Origin: DATCHW01 sp036508135
GTDB lineage: Bacteria > Bacteroidota > Ignavibacteria > Tepidaquicellales > Tepidaquicellaceae
Length of the DNA: 64,000 bases
Assembly: GCA_036508135.1 (NCBI GenBank)
Contig: DATCHW010000016.1
Location: 35,102-99,101, forward strand
Direction of reading: 5' to 3'
Shown: piece by piece, positions 50,931 to 59,929 of the stretch
Position numbering within the stretch: position 1 is the stretch's first letter
Layout of the letters: the number at the start of each line of letters is the position of its first letter
The notes under the pieces: generated by a model
Seen by the model: only the letters and a program-made list of their open reading frames with translations
Told to the model about the DNA's origin: nothing
Databases searched by the model: none
Made by a program: the position numbers and the translations under genes

Positions 50931-51302
50931 TTATTTTTTTCTTGGTGTTCTCTTCTTGATTACTTTTTTTCCCTTTGGCAATCCCTGAACCACCAAATCA
51001 TAAGAATGATCAATCATCTTCAATATTTCCTTTGTTGGGATACTGCCGTCTAATACTACAGTGTTCCAATGTTTTTTATTCATATGGTACCCGGGTCGCA
51101 CAGACTCAAATCTTTCTCTGAAATCCAATGCAAGTTCGGGGTCTCATTTTAAGTTTAGTTCTACCGGATTATCATCAAGACTTAAAAGAATAAATATTTT
51201 TCCTTTTACTTTGAAAACAAGAGTTACAAAATCAAAAGGAAACTCTTCAGTTACGTTCTTCTTCTTTAAAGCATATTCTCTTATGAATTCAATGTCCGGC
51301 AT
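50931..51302 (-). pseudogene. MmcQ/YjbR-like gene with in-frame TGA at a Cys position
   Basis: The reading frame from ATG 51302 (MPDIEFIREYALKKKNVTEE) to the stop at 50931 encodes a complete ~123-aa MmcQ/YjbR-family protein (FPFDFVTLVFKVKGKIFILL; VRPGYHMNKKHWNTVVLDG; DHSYDLVVQGLPKGKK), interrupted only by TGA at 51146-51144 (codon 53) in VELNLK-TGA-DPELALDF. In homologues this position is normally Cys (LKCDPE). It may be a nonsense mutation, a sequencing error or a selenocysteine codon; I see no convincing SECIS hairpin. DNA-binding CyaY-like fold; function unknown. TGA is a normal stop elsewhere in the window. Confidence 0.75.
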
Positions 51303-51448
51303 AGTGTGTTAAATTTAAAACAACAGGAACATAAATAAAAGATGAAAAAACGGTGTTGTTTTTACATAAGTTATTTTAGCTTTTTTCTTTTATATTGCTA
51401 GTTGAACTTTTATAAATTACTTTTGTTTTCAATTGTAAGAATTATTTA

Positions 51449-51844
51449 TTGAAAAAGTACAGCAAAATATTAATATCCTTATTTGTTTTTACGGTACTGA
51501 TATCCAACATCAGCTACTCGCTTACATTAAGTATTTGCGGGATGACGGGCGGCTCTTCCTGCAGCTGCGATATGTCCCGGGATAAAGATAAAGGCAAAGA
51601 TAAGGATAATACGGAAACAATAAAAAAAGTTTCGTGCTGCAAAGAAGAAATCAAAGATATCTCCAACGCTTCTGATTTTGAATCTGCAGGCAATATTAAA
51701 ATTTTACTTTCTTCAGGTATAATTAATCTTTCTCCGCAACTCGTTTCGAATATTTTCTTTAAAATCTCAGATACTCCGCTAAGGTTTATCTTTTATAACA
51801 AATCCACAGACCTCCCGGTCAGGTATTCCTCTCTTCTGATTTAG
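51449..51844 (+). CDS. Cys-rich exported protein of the copper cluster
   Basis: A 131-aa protein starting probably at TTG 51449 (KKYSKILISLFVFTVLISN signal peptide). The mature N-terminus is Cys-rich (SICGMTGGSSCSCDMSRDKD, VSCCKEE), with six Cys; a region without Cys follows (ISNASDFESAGNIKILLSSG). It precedes the outer-membrane efflux gene by 73 bp and likely belongs to the same operon. By position and composition it could be a periplasmic copper-binding or accessory protein, comparable to the small Cys-rich proteins often placed upstream of Cus systems in Bacteroidota. No named family is certain. Confidence 0.6.
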   Translation: MKKYSKILISLFVFTVLISNISYSLTLSICGMTGGSSCSCDMSRDKDKGKDKDNTETIKKVSCCKEEIKDISNASDFESAGNIKILLSSGIINLSPQLVSNIFFKISDTPLRFIFYNKSTDLPVRYSSLLI

Positions 51845-51917
51845 ACACCTAAGTGTTTTTATCGGTCTTTTTTTAATCGGTTATACTGATTAAACTTACA
51901 TTAATTAATTTAATTTT

Positions 51918-53183
51918 ATGAAATACTTAGCAGCAATATTTATATTGTTTGTGTTTACTATCAATGTTTCAGCACAGACGGGTGGTGATACGGTTCAAAT
52001 AAGCCTGAATCAGCTCATAGAGTCAGGCATAAAAACAAATTCAAAATTAGAACCGGTAGAACTTGCAAGGAAAATCGAGCTGATAAAATCAGAACAGAAT
52101 AACAAGCAGCCTATGCCTATGTTCGAGTTTATGCTGGATTATATTCCTCTCGATTTTATGACCAAACCTGAATACGGAGCCTTTTATTCACAGCGTCTGA
52201 TGCTCCCGGGGAAACTTGAACAGAATGAACTATCCGGGCAGGTAAAATCCCGAAGGCAGGAAATAGAAAAAGACCGTATCCGGATTGATATAACAAGACA
52301 GATTAAGTTGAATTACTATGCCTTATATTACTATGAAAAACTTCTGCTTTTCAATGACGAATATCAGAAAATTATGAAGAACATTATCAAATCCCTTGAG
52401 GCAAGTTATGCATCGGGTATGGGAAATCAGAGCGGGATACTAAAAATGAATAATGAATTGCAGATGATGGTCCTTGAGCAAATCGAATTTGAGCAGACAA
52501 AGAAAACATATATTAATAATTTATCCCTTTATTCTAACATATCACTTCCGGAAAATTTCAAAACGGAAAATATCAATCCGTCTTTGCTTTATTCCGCAGA
52601 CCTCGATTCTTCCAAATTAGCCGGGATTATAATTGCTAACAATCCCGAATTCAGATTAATAGATAATATGCTGGAAGAGACAAGGATACAAAGAAATATC
52701 GCCGGACTTGAGAAGGTTCCCGATATCACATTAACAGGCGGAGTAAAGTATATGGCAAAAGAGCCGATGAGCTACCTGTCTTTTACTATAGGAATTGATT
52801 TACCGTTTATGCCCTGGAATGCAAGGAAGATAAATTCAATGATAGAAGAAACAAACGTGATGGAGCTTCAGTCGTTATCGATGCGGAAGTCTGCGCTTCA
52901 GTATATGAAAAGTGAACTGCAGAACATGCTTATTATGATAAAAACCGTTAACCAGAAGATTCAATACATAAGGGATATTTTTATTCCGCAGGTAAGGCAA
53001 ACATTCAATTCTTCGCTTGCTTCCTATTCTTCGGGTGCGGGTGAATTTATGAACCTGCTTGATTCATTCAGAAAAATGAGAGAGGCAGATATGATGCTTA
53101 TAAAAGAAGAAACTGACCTGTTGAAACAGACCGGTGAGCTTGAATTCCTGCTCGGAAAACAAATTACAGTAAACAATCAATAA
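51918..53183 (+). CDS. cusC: TolC/CusC-type outer membrane efflux protein
   Basis: A 421-aa outer membrane factor with signal peptide (MKYLAAIFILFVFTINVSAQ). The two long coiled-coil repeats of the TolC family are visible: KLEPVELARKIELIKSEQNN and MNNELQMMVLEQIEFEQTKK in the first half, ADLDSSKLAGIIIANNPEFR and LLDSFRKMREADMMLIKEET in the second. It forms the exit duct of a tripartite RND pump. It is followed after 6 bp by the adaptor gene, and the RND pump gene is 3 kb downstream. The metal specificity is inferred from its partners. Confidence 0.85.
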   Translation: MKYLAAIFILFVFTINVSAQTGGDTVQISLNQLIESGIKTNSKLEPVELARKIELIKSEQNNKQPMPMFEFMLDYIPLDFMTKPEYGAFYSQRLMLPGKLEQNELSGQVKSRRQEIEKDRIRIDITRQIKLNYYALYYYEKLLLFNDEYQKIMKNIIKSLEASYASGMGNQSGILKMNNELQMMVLEQIEFEQTKKTYINNLSLYSNISLPENFKTENINPSLLYSADLDSSKLAGIIIANNPEFRLIDNMLEETRIQRNIAGLEKVPDITLTGGVKYMAKEPMSYLSFTIGIDLPFMPWNARKINSMIEETNVMELQSLSMRKSALQYMKSELQNMLIMIKTVNQKIQYIRDIFIPQVRQTFNSSLASYSSGAGEFMNLLDSFRKMREADMMLIKEETDLLKQTGELEFLLGKQITVNNQ

Positions 53184-53189
53184 TATCTT

Positions 53190-54536
53190 ATGAATAAAAA
53201 AATATTAATAATAATTGCCGTTATATTCCTCTTGCTTGCAAATGCTTTTGCGATTTATTATTTCGTCATAAGGGGACACAATACCGGGCAGATAACAAAA
53301 AAAGCAGAACTTTACGTTTGCCCTATGCATCCGCAGATACAGCAGGACCATCCGGGAGTATGCCCGATTTGCAATATGGAACTTGTTCTGAAAGGAAGCT
53401 CACAAACAATGGACGACACGGTTAATTCAAAAAAAGATAAAGAACTCGGTGAAATAACGCTCTCGCCGACCGAGCAGGTTCTTGCCAACGTGAAAACTGA
53501 AACTGTAGGATATGAAAATTTCGGTTTTGGTATCGAAGCAAACGGAGTTGTTAAACAAAGAGATGATGCACTGAGGCAGATATCTTCTCCGGTTAAGGGG
53601 AAAATCACAAGACTATATATCAACTACGAGGGACAGAAAGTCGGCAAAGGACAAAAAGCCTTTGAGATATATTCTCCCGAATTAATTTCCACGCAAAGGG
53701 AATTTCTTTTAGCTTATGATAATTATAAGAACAACGAAAATTCTACTTACGAAGGAATAAAAGAAAATATCGGTTCAATTTTAGCAGCAGCAAGGCAAAG
53801 ATTAAAACTCTGGTTTATGAGCGATGCACAAATTGATGAACTTGCGGAATCCCACAAGATTAGGAATTCAATTACGTACTTCGCTGATTATTCGGGAGTC
53901 GTTACAAAAAAATATTTTAACGAAGGTTCCTGGGTGATGGAGGGCGCTATAATTGCAGATGTTGTGAATTTATCATCTGTATGGATTACTGCAAATATTT
54001 ATGAAAACGAACTGGGTCAAATAAAAATCGGGCAATCTGTTGAAATAAAATTAACAGGATACGGAGATAAAATTGTGAATGGTAAAATAGATTACATTAA
54101 TCCATTCGTAAATCCTGATACAAGAACAATAGAGGTAAGAATTACTGCTTCAAACTCTAATTTATTGCTAAAACCCGAAATGTATGTAAAAGTAAATATA
54201 GCAACTTCAAATATATCTTCCGCTATTGTTGTTCCCAAAAATGCTGTTCTCAGAACGGGTAAAATGGATATGGTGTACGTGAAGAAATCCGGAAATGCAT
54301 TCATACTCAGGGAAGTAAAAATCGGAGGAGAGCGGAATGGTAAATATCTTATAACTTCCGGTATTGATTCCGGTGATGAAATAGTCGTCAGTGCCGGATT
54401 CCTTATCGACAGCGAAAGCCAGATTAGGATGGGTTCAGGGAATACTATGCCGGGAATGGATATGCCTGAAAAAAAGAATGATGTGGAGATAAAAGACAAC
54501 GATGCAATGAAAGATATGAAAGATATGAAAAAATAA
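53190..54536 (+). CDS. cusB: CusB-type periplasmic adaptor with heavy-metal-binding domain
   Basis: A 448-aa membrane fusion protein. After an N-terminal membrane helix comes a heavy-metal-binding domain with YVCPMHPQIQQDHPGVCPIC then NMELV, the 'CPMHP...CPxCxMxL' signature. The adaptor barrel-sandwich and beta-barrel follow (ITRLYINYEGQKVGKGQKAF, VWITANIYENELGQIKIGQS, VVPKNAVLRTGKMDMVYVKK, GEIVVSAGFLIDSESQIRMG-like end). A Met/Asp/Lys-rich tail (MPGMDMPEKKNDVEIKDND) may bind copper. It directly follows the outer membrane gene. Confidence 0.9.
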   Translation: MNKKILIIIAVIFLLLANAFAIYYFVIRGHNTGQITKKAELYVCPMHPQIQQDHPGVCPICNMELVLKGSSQTMDDTVNSKKDKELGEITLSPTEQVLANVKTETVGYENFGFGIEANGVVKQRDDALRQISSPVKGKITRLYINYEGQKVGKGQKAFEIYSPELISTQREFLLAYDNYKNNENSTYEGIKENIGSILAAARQRLKLWFMSDAQIDELAESHKIRNSITYFADYSGVVTKKYFNEGSWVMEGAIIADVVNLSSVWITANIYENELGQIKIGQSVEIKLTGYGDKIVNGKIDYINPFVNPDTRTIEVRITASNSNLLLKPEMYVKVNIATSNISSAIVVPKNAVLRTGKMDMVYVKKSGNAFILREVKIGGERNGKYLITSGIDSGDEIVVSAGFLIDSESQIRMGSGNTMPGMDMPEKKNDVEIKDNDAMKDMKDMKK

Positions 54537-54971
54537 TGAACAATGAATAATGAACTATAAAGTAGATAATAATTTTTTTAAATCGCAAACAACCCGGTTG
54601 TCTGTAAATAAAAGATTTACCCCGTCGTTTACGACGGGGATGGCTACACCGCCCAATATTCGGGCTTTAGCCCAAATTAGTTCAAAGATACATTGTGTTA
54701 TAACGCAGCCCAGGAATTCTGGGACTTTAGAAAAACTTGGATTTTTGAATATTATATTTAGGCTAAAGTCCTGTTTTAGATCAGATCACAACCCTGTCGT
54801 AAACGACAGGGAAACTAAAGAATATTCAGAAGCCCACAACTTCAGTCGAGGGAGAGAGAAAACAAACTTAACCCACGGTTTTAACCGTGGGAGTATGATG
54901 TCAGTATATAATAACCGTTTTAACGGTTTACAAAATTTTAAAAATATTTTAATAATTAAATAACTCTGAAA
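54537..54971. repeat. REP-like hairpin cluster between cusB and HMA genes
   Basis: A 435-bp stretch with four palindromes: 54620-54639 (CCCCGTCGTTTACGACGGGG), 54792-54811 (CCCTGTCGTAAACGACAGGG), 54872-54891 (CCCACGGTTTTAACCGTGGG) and about 54909-54925 (AACCGTTTTAACGGTT). They create a spurious 137-codon frame at 54550-54963. No real gene is supported. Confidence 0.8.
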
Positions 54972-55499
54972 ATGAAATCAATAAATCTAAAAAGAACATT
55001 CGCATCATTAGCCGTTATTTTCGTAACGACTGCATTTCTGATGACCGGATGTTCAAAGCAAGAAACAAAAACCAGCAACGTGGATACAACTAAAAAGAAC
55101 ATGACACAAGAGCAACCGAAGCAGGAAACAACTACTGCTGACAATCAAACAGAGAAAAATAACACGGCGGCAAAAGAAGAGAAGACAGAAACAACTAAAG
55201 ACAATGCAAGCGTTCAGCATGCAATGATTAATATTCCCACTGCACAATGTGATATTTGTCAGGGTAAGATAGAAACAGCCCTGAAAATGGTTGCGGGTGT
55301 AAAGAATTACGAAGTAGATATTGACGGAAAAGTAGTTCATGTGAATTTCGATAAATCAGTCACAAACCTCGGCAAGATTGAAAATGCAATTACAGCAGTC
55401 GGTTATGATGCAAACAGTAAAAAAGCAGACCCCGATGCATATTCAAAACTAGACGACTGCTGCAAGCTCCCGCAGGATAGGAAAAAGAAACAACAATGA
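54972..55499 (+). CDS. HMA-domain lipoprotein
   Basis: A 175-aa lipoprotein (FVTTAFLMTGCSKQETKTS, Cys ~27). Residues ~30-78 are a Thr/Lys/Glu/Gln spacer, and residues ~80-150 form a heavy-metal-associated (HMA) ferredoxin-like domain: MINIPTAQCDICQGKIETAL then KMVAGVKNYEVDIDGKVVHV, with the metal site CDIC (CxxC) and the closing GKIENAITAVGYDAN. A second Cys pair, DDCCKLPQ, is near the C-terminus. It would chaperone Cu(I) in the periplasm to the Cus pump (inference from family and location). Confidence 0.88.
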   Translation: MKSINLKRTFASLAVIFVTTAFLMTGCSKQETKTSNVDTTKKNMTQEQPKQETTTADNQTEKNNTAAKEEKTETTKDNASVQHAMINIPTAQCDICQGKIETALKMVAGVKNYEVDIDGKVVHVNFDKSVTNLGKIENAITAVGYDANSKKADPDAYSKLDDCCKLPQDRKKKQQ

Positions 55500-55696
55500 A
55501 GAATTAAAAATAAAAAAATAAAATTCTGTAGTCGCAGGTCTTTAGCCTGCGTAAATTAAAAAATAAATATCAAAACTTTTAATAAAAATCAGTAGTCGCA
55601 GAGCCTGTCCTGATCAGTCGGGATCTTTAACCTGCGTAAATAAAAAATTAAAATATAAATTTAAATCAATTTAATTAACTTAAAATAAAAACAAAA
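55500..55696. repeat. two GTAGTCGCAG hairpins
   Basis: CGCAGGTCTTTAGCCTGCG at 55533-55551 and a longer, diverged copy at about 55597-55636 (both start GTAGTCGCAG and end CCTGCGTAAAT). A further REP-like family within the Cus cluster. Confidence 0.7.
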
Positions 55697-56257
55697 ATGT
55701 TCAACAAAATGAAATCAATGCAATCAAGAACAAAACTGCTATTGTCAATAGCGGTTGTTTTAATAGTTACCTCTTTCGCATCATTAGCATTAACATATTC
55801 GGGAAATAATGCGAAGATTGAAACTATTAAATTAAATTCAATAGTCTGTGATCAATGTGTGGATAGACTAAATAAAGTTATCGGCTCTATAGACGGAGTC
55901 TCGAATGTCGATATTAGTCTGACGGAAAAACAGGCAGTCGTAACTTTTGATGATTCCAAAACAAGTCTTGATAAAATCGAAAATGCAATTACTTCAACGG
56001 GATATAATGCAAATGATAAGTTAGCCGATAAAGATGCATTTGAGAAACTTCCCGCTTGCTGTAAAATAAAAGAACATTCGGGCTGTAAAGGAATGGATAA
56101 TATGAACATGGATAACATGAAAATGGATAATATGAACATGAACGATTCCAAAGATAAAAATATGAAAATGGAAGGTTCAATGGACAATGGATGCTGCAAT
56201 AAGAGCGGAAGTATGAATAACAGTGGATGCACAAGGAATAAACAAGGAAAACAGTAA
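55697..56257 (+). CDS. HMA-domain protein with Met/Cys-rich tail
   Basis: A 186-aa protein with an N-terminal membrane/signal segment (TKLLLSIAVVLIVTSFASLA). An HMA domain at ~35-110 has the metal site VCDQC in LNSIVCDQCVDRLNKVIGSI, then VSNVDISLTEKQAVVTFDDS and ENAITSTGYNAND, and PACCKIKEHSGC. The C-terminus is Met/Asn/Asp-rich (GMDNMNMDNMKMDNMNMN), then DNGCCNKSGSMNNSGC, a likely Cu(I)/Ag(I) sponge. It is related to the preceding HMA lipoprotein (shared DKIENAIT-GY-N and -A-DK/DAF patterns), suggesting gene duplication. Located just before the RND pump. Confidence 0.88.
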   Translation: MFNKMKSMQSRTKLLLSIAVVLIVTSFASLALTYSGNNAKIETIKLNSIVCDQCVDRLNKVIGSIDGVSNVDISLTEKQAVVTFDDSKTSLDKIENAITSTGYNANDKLADKDAFEKLPACCKIKEHSGCKGMDNMNMDNMKMDNMNMNDSKDKNMKMEGSMDNGCCNKSGSMNNSGCTRNKQGKQ

Positions 56258-56268
56258 TTATTAATTCT

Positions 56269-56332
56269 CGTTACCACGCTCCAGCGTGGTAACGATGAAA
56301 AAATTCTCGCTGCCCACGGTTTTAACCATGGG
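56269..56332. repeat. family C and family D palindromes
   Basis: CGTTACCACGCTCCAGCGTG with a GTAACG end (56269-56294) matches 17493-17555. CCCACGGTTTTAACCATGGG (56313-56332) matches 54872-54891 with one change. Both lie between the HMA gene and cusA. Confidence 0.8.
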
Positions 56333-56358
56333 AAAAATGAAAATTAAGTAACAATATT

Positions 56359-59300
56359 ATGATAGAAAAAATCATAGATTTTTCGGTTAAAAACAGATTC
56401 GTAATTCTGTTATTATACATAGGCATCTTTGCATATGGTGTGTATTCAATGATTCATACACCGGTCGATGCAATTCCTGACCTGTCTGAAAATCAGGTTA
56501 TAGTCTGGACGGAGTGGATGGGCAGAAGTCCGCAGATAATAGAAGACCAGATCACATATCCGCTCACGACAAATCTTCAGGGAATGCCTAAGGTGAAAGC
56601 TGTCCGAAGCCAGTCAATGTTTGGTATGAGCTTTATCTATGTAATCTTTGAAGATGATGCAGATATTTACTGGGCGCGAAGCCGTGTTCTTGAAAAACTT
56701 TCACAGGTACAGGGAACACTACCGGAAGGCGTCAAACCGATATTAGGTCCTGACGGTACAGGTGTCGGACACGTTTACTGGTATCATCTCGCCAGCGATA
56801 AGTATGACCTCGGAGAGCTAAGGGCAATTCAGGATTATTATCTCAAGCTCGGACTTCAGTCTGTTGAAGGTGTTGCAGAGGTTGCGTCTATCGGAGGGTT
56901 CATAAAGCAGTACCAGGTTGATGTTGACCCTAACCGGCTGAATGCATACGGCATTGGTATATCCGATGTCGTTAACGCTGTTCAGAGAAGCAATAAAGAT
57001 GTGGGCGGAAGTAATATCGAATCATCGGATATTGAATACTTTATAAGAGGAAAAGGATACATTACGAATGTCAGCGATATTGAAGAGATTGCCCTAACAT
57101 CCGGCAAGGGCGGAATTCCGGTAAGGATAAAAGACATAGGGACCGTGCAGGTAGGAGCCGATACCAGGAGGGGACTTATGGATATGAACGGCGAAGGAGA
57201 AGTTGTCGGCGGAATAATAGTTATGCGGTATGGTGAAAATGCAATGACAGTAATTGACAGGGTCAAAGAAAAAATTAAAGAACTCGAAAAAGGTCTTCCG
57301 TCAGGAATTACAATTCAAACTTCCTATGACAGGAGCGGATTGATTACAAGTGCCATCGAAACTTTGAAACGTGCTATAATCGAAGAGTGCCTGATTGTAT
57401 CATTGATTGTTCTTGTGTTTCTTTTCCATTTCAGAAGTGCATTAAGAATATTGATTGAAATTCCCGCTGCAATTCTTATTTCATTTATACTGATGCGTCA
57501 GTTTAATATCACATCTAATATTATGAGCCTCGGAGGTCTCATAATTTCAATCGGAATTCTTGTCGATGCATCTATTGTTATGGTCGAAAATGCTTACCGT
57601 AATATTGCGAAAGCACAGGAATTAGGATTAACAATTGATTATAAGGAAATCGCTGCTAAATCCGCAAAGCAGGTCGGACGGGCAATTTTCTTTTCCGAAG
57701 CAATAATTGTTATCTCATTCCTGCCTGTATTTTTACTTGAAGGGCAGGAAGGAAAATTATTTCATCCGCTTGCATTTACAAAAACGTTTGCCATTGCAGG
57801 CTCGGCGTTTATTACAATAACTCTCGTCCCGATGTTAATGACACTTTTTATGAAAGGAAAATTGTATGGCGAAAATAAAAATCCTGTTACGCGAATTTTC
57901 AACCGGCTCTATGACCCGATTCTCAGGCTTGCTTTGAAATACAGAAAGACTACTCTCGCAATAAACATTGTTGCACTTCTTGCAACTATACCGCTAATAA
58001 TGAATACAGGAAGCGAGTTTATGCCTCCGCTTGACGAAGGGAGCCTTCTGTTTATGCCAACAATGCTTCCGAATGTTTCCATAAACGAAGCGAAAAGAAT
58101 TCTGCAGGTTCAGGATGCAATCATTAAGAGTATTCCTGAGGTTGACCACGTGCTCGGAAAAGTAGGTCGTGCGGAAACCCCGACAGATCCTGCTCCGATA
58201 AGTATGATTGAAACTATCATTATGCTTAAAGATAAATCCGAATGGCGAAAGGGAATTAAAAAAGCCGATATCGTCAGCGAACTGAATTCTAAATTGCAAA
58301 TTCCCGGTGTGAGCAACGGCTGGACACAGCCTATTATAAACCGGATTAATATGCTTTCAACAGGAGTAAGAACAGATTTAGCGGTGAAAGTGTTCGGAGA
58401 GAATCTCGATACACTGGAACAGCTTGCCATAAGAGCAGAGAATATTTTGAAGAAAGTTCCCGGGGCGGCTGATGTATTCGCTGAAAGAACACAGGGCGGC
58501 TCTTATATTGATATAGATATAAAACGTGATGCAATTTCAAGATACGGGCTGAATGTCGGTGATGTTCAGGATGTGATTGAAACGGCAATCGGCGGTCAGA
58601 ACATTTCACGAACGGTAGAAGGCAGAAGACGATTCCCGATAAGGGTTCGTTATCAAAAAGACTACCGTATGGATATAGAAGCACTGAATAAAATTTATGT
58701 AACGGTATCAAACGGCTCGATAAGTTCTATGAGTTCGGGAAGCGGAATGAGTGCAAATAAACCAACACCTTCTGTTAACAGCAGTAAAATGCAAATTCCT
58801 CTCGGAGAGATTGTAGATATAAAAATCACTTCGGGTCCGCCTATGATAGGTTCTGAAAACGCATTACTTCGTTCTATCGTATTTCTTAACGTGCGCGGAA
58901 GGGATATGGGTGGATTTGTTAATGATGCAAAAGATGTTCTCGATAAAGAATTCGCACCTACACTCCCGAAAGGATATTTTTATTCTTGGAGCGGACAGTG
59001 GGAAAATCAAATCCGTGCTAAACAAAGATTGGAATTAATTATGCCGATTGTTTTCCTGATAATTTTTGTTATGCTTTATTTTGTTTATAAAAATTTCCTG
59101 GAAGCACTGCTTGTAATGCTTTCTGTTCCTTTTGCATTGATTGGAGGAGTCTATTATATGTCAATACTCGGCTTGAATTTTTCCGTTGCGATATGGGTGG
59201 GATTCATTGCACTTTATGGTGTTGCCGTGGAGACGGGTGTTATTATGGTGATATATCTCCACGAATCACTCGATAAAAAACTGATTGAAAAAAATGGAGT

Positions 59301-59592
59301 ACTCTCAAAGCAGGATTTAATTGATGCAACGGAAGAGGGAGCAATATTGAGGCTAAGACCAAAATTAATGACTGTTGCCGTAGCAATGCTCGGATTAATT
59401 CCGGTAATGTGGTCAACCGGAACGGGGGCGGATTTAGCAAAACCCCTTGCGGTACCTTTAATCGGCGGCATTTTAACATCCGCAGTTCATGTATTATTTG
59501 TAACACCGGTAATATTCGTAATGATAAAAGAGCAGTATAGAAAGCGGGGCAAACTCAAAAAATCCGAAATGGCACAGTTTATGGTTCACTAA
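56359..59592 (+). CDS. cusA: CusA-type copper/silver RND efflux pump
   Basis: A 1077-aa inner membrane HME-RND transporter with twelve expected helices. The proton-relay Asp is D403 in SIGILVDASIVMVENAYRNI. The three methionines of the CusA metal site are all present: M566 (LLFMPTM), M616 (PISMIET) and M665 (RINMLST). This matches E. coli CusA M573/M623/M672 and supports Cu(I)/Ag(I) specificity over the Zn/Co CzcA type. The periplasmic porter domain is otherwise typical (GVAEVASIGGFIKQYQVDVD). It completes the tripartite pump with the upstream CusC and CusB-like genes. Confidence 0.95.
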   Translation: MIEKIIDFSVKNRFVILLLYIGIFAYGVYSMIHTPVDAIPDLSENQVIVWTEWMGRSPQIIEDQITYPLTTNLQGMPKVKAVRSQSMFGMSFIYVIFEDDADIYWARSRVLEKLSQVQGTLPEGVKPILGPDGTGVGHVYWYHLASDKYDLGELRAIQDYYLKLGLQSVEGVAEVASIGGFIKQYQVDVDPNRLNAYGIGISDVVNAVQRSNKDVGGSNIESSDIEYFIRGKGYITNVSDIEEIALTSGKGGIPVRIKDIGTVQVGADTRRGLMDMNGEGEVVGGIIVMRYGENAMTVIDRVKEKIKELEKGLPSGITIQTSYDRSGLITSAIETLKRAIIEECLIVSLIVLVFLFHFRSALRILIEIPAAILISFILMRQFNITSNIMSLGGLIISIGILVDASIVMVENAYRNIAKAQELGLTIDYKEIAAKSAKQVGRAIFFSEAIIVISFLPVFLLEGQEGKLFHPLAFTKTFAIAGSAFITITLVPMLMTLFMKGKLYGENKNPVTRIFNRLYDPILRLALKYRKTTLAINIVALLATIPLIMNTGSEFMPPLDEGSLLFMPTMLPNVSINEAKRILQVQDAIIKSIPEVDHVLGKVGRAETPTDPAPISMIETIIMLKDKSEWRKGIKKADIVSELNSKLQIPGVSNGWTQPIINRINMLSTGVRTDLAVKVFGENLDTLEQLAIRAENILKKVPGAADVFAERTQGGSYIDIDIKRDAISRYGLNVGDVQDVIETAIGGQNISRTVEGRRRFPIRVRYQKDYRMDIEALNKIYVTVSNGSISSMSSGSGMSANKPTPSVNSSKMQIPLGEIVDIKITSGPPMIGSENALLRSIVFLNVRGRDMGGFVNDAKDVLDKEFAPTLPKGYFYSWSGQWENQIRAKQRLELIMPIVFLIIFVMLYFVYKNFLEALLVMLSVPFALIGGVYYMSILGLNFSVAIWVGFIALYGVAVETGVIMVIYLHESLDKKLIEKNGVLSKQDLIDATEEGAILRLRPKLMTVAVAMLGLIPVMWSTGTGADLAKPLAVPLIGGILTSAVHVLFVTPVIFVMIKEQYRKRGKLKKSEMAQFMVH

Positions 59593-59929
59593 TAAAAATT
59601 AAAATTCAAAAATCAAAAGGTAAAAATTAATTCAAAATTCAAAAGTATTTTATATTTAACTCTGCGGCACTTTGTGTTCACCTTTGAGTAACTCTGTGTC
59701 TGAAAAAGTAAAACGTGAGAGGTAAAACGTTAAACGTAGAAAAGTTGAAAAGTCCCCCTTAGAAAAGGGGGATAAAGGGGGTTGTTGAAAAAGATCAAAA
59801 GTAAAAAAATAACTTAAAAATTATTACCGATATTGAGCTAAGTTTTGTCATTCCTGCGAAAGCAGGAATCCAGTAATTTTTTAAAAATATGGGTGAGGAA
59901 AATTTTCAATAATTTAAGTATAAAAAGTG
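59593..59929. repeat. gap with repeats after cusA
   Basis: No gene in this 337-bp stretch. It holds CCCCCTTAGAAAAGGGGG and GGGGG repeats at about 59754-59780, and a family E palindrome at 59848-59874 (GTCATTCCTGCGAAAGCA start), the free copy of the element found inside the sorting domain at 12365-12391. Confidence 0.75.

Noticed and set aside
54550..54963. 137-codon ORF between cusB and the HMA lipoprotein
   Set aside because: It is built from four palindromic repeats; the translation is repeat-derived and has no protein-like features.
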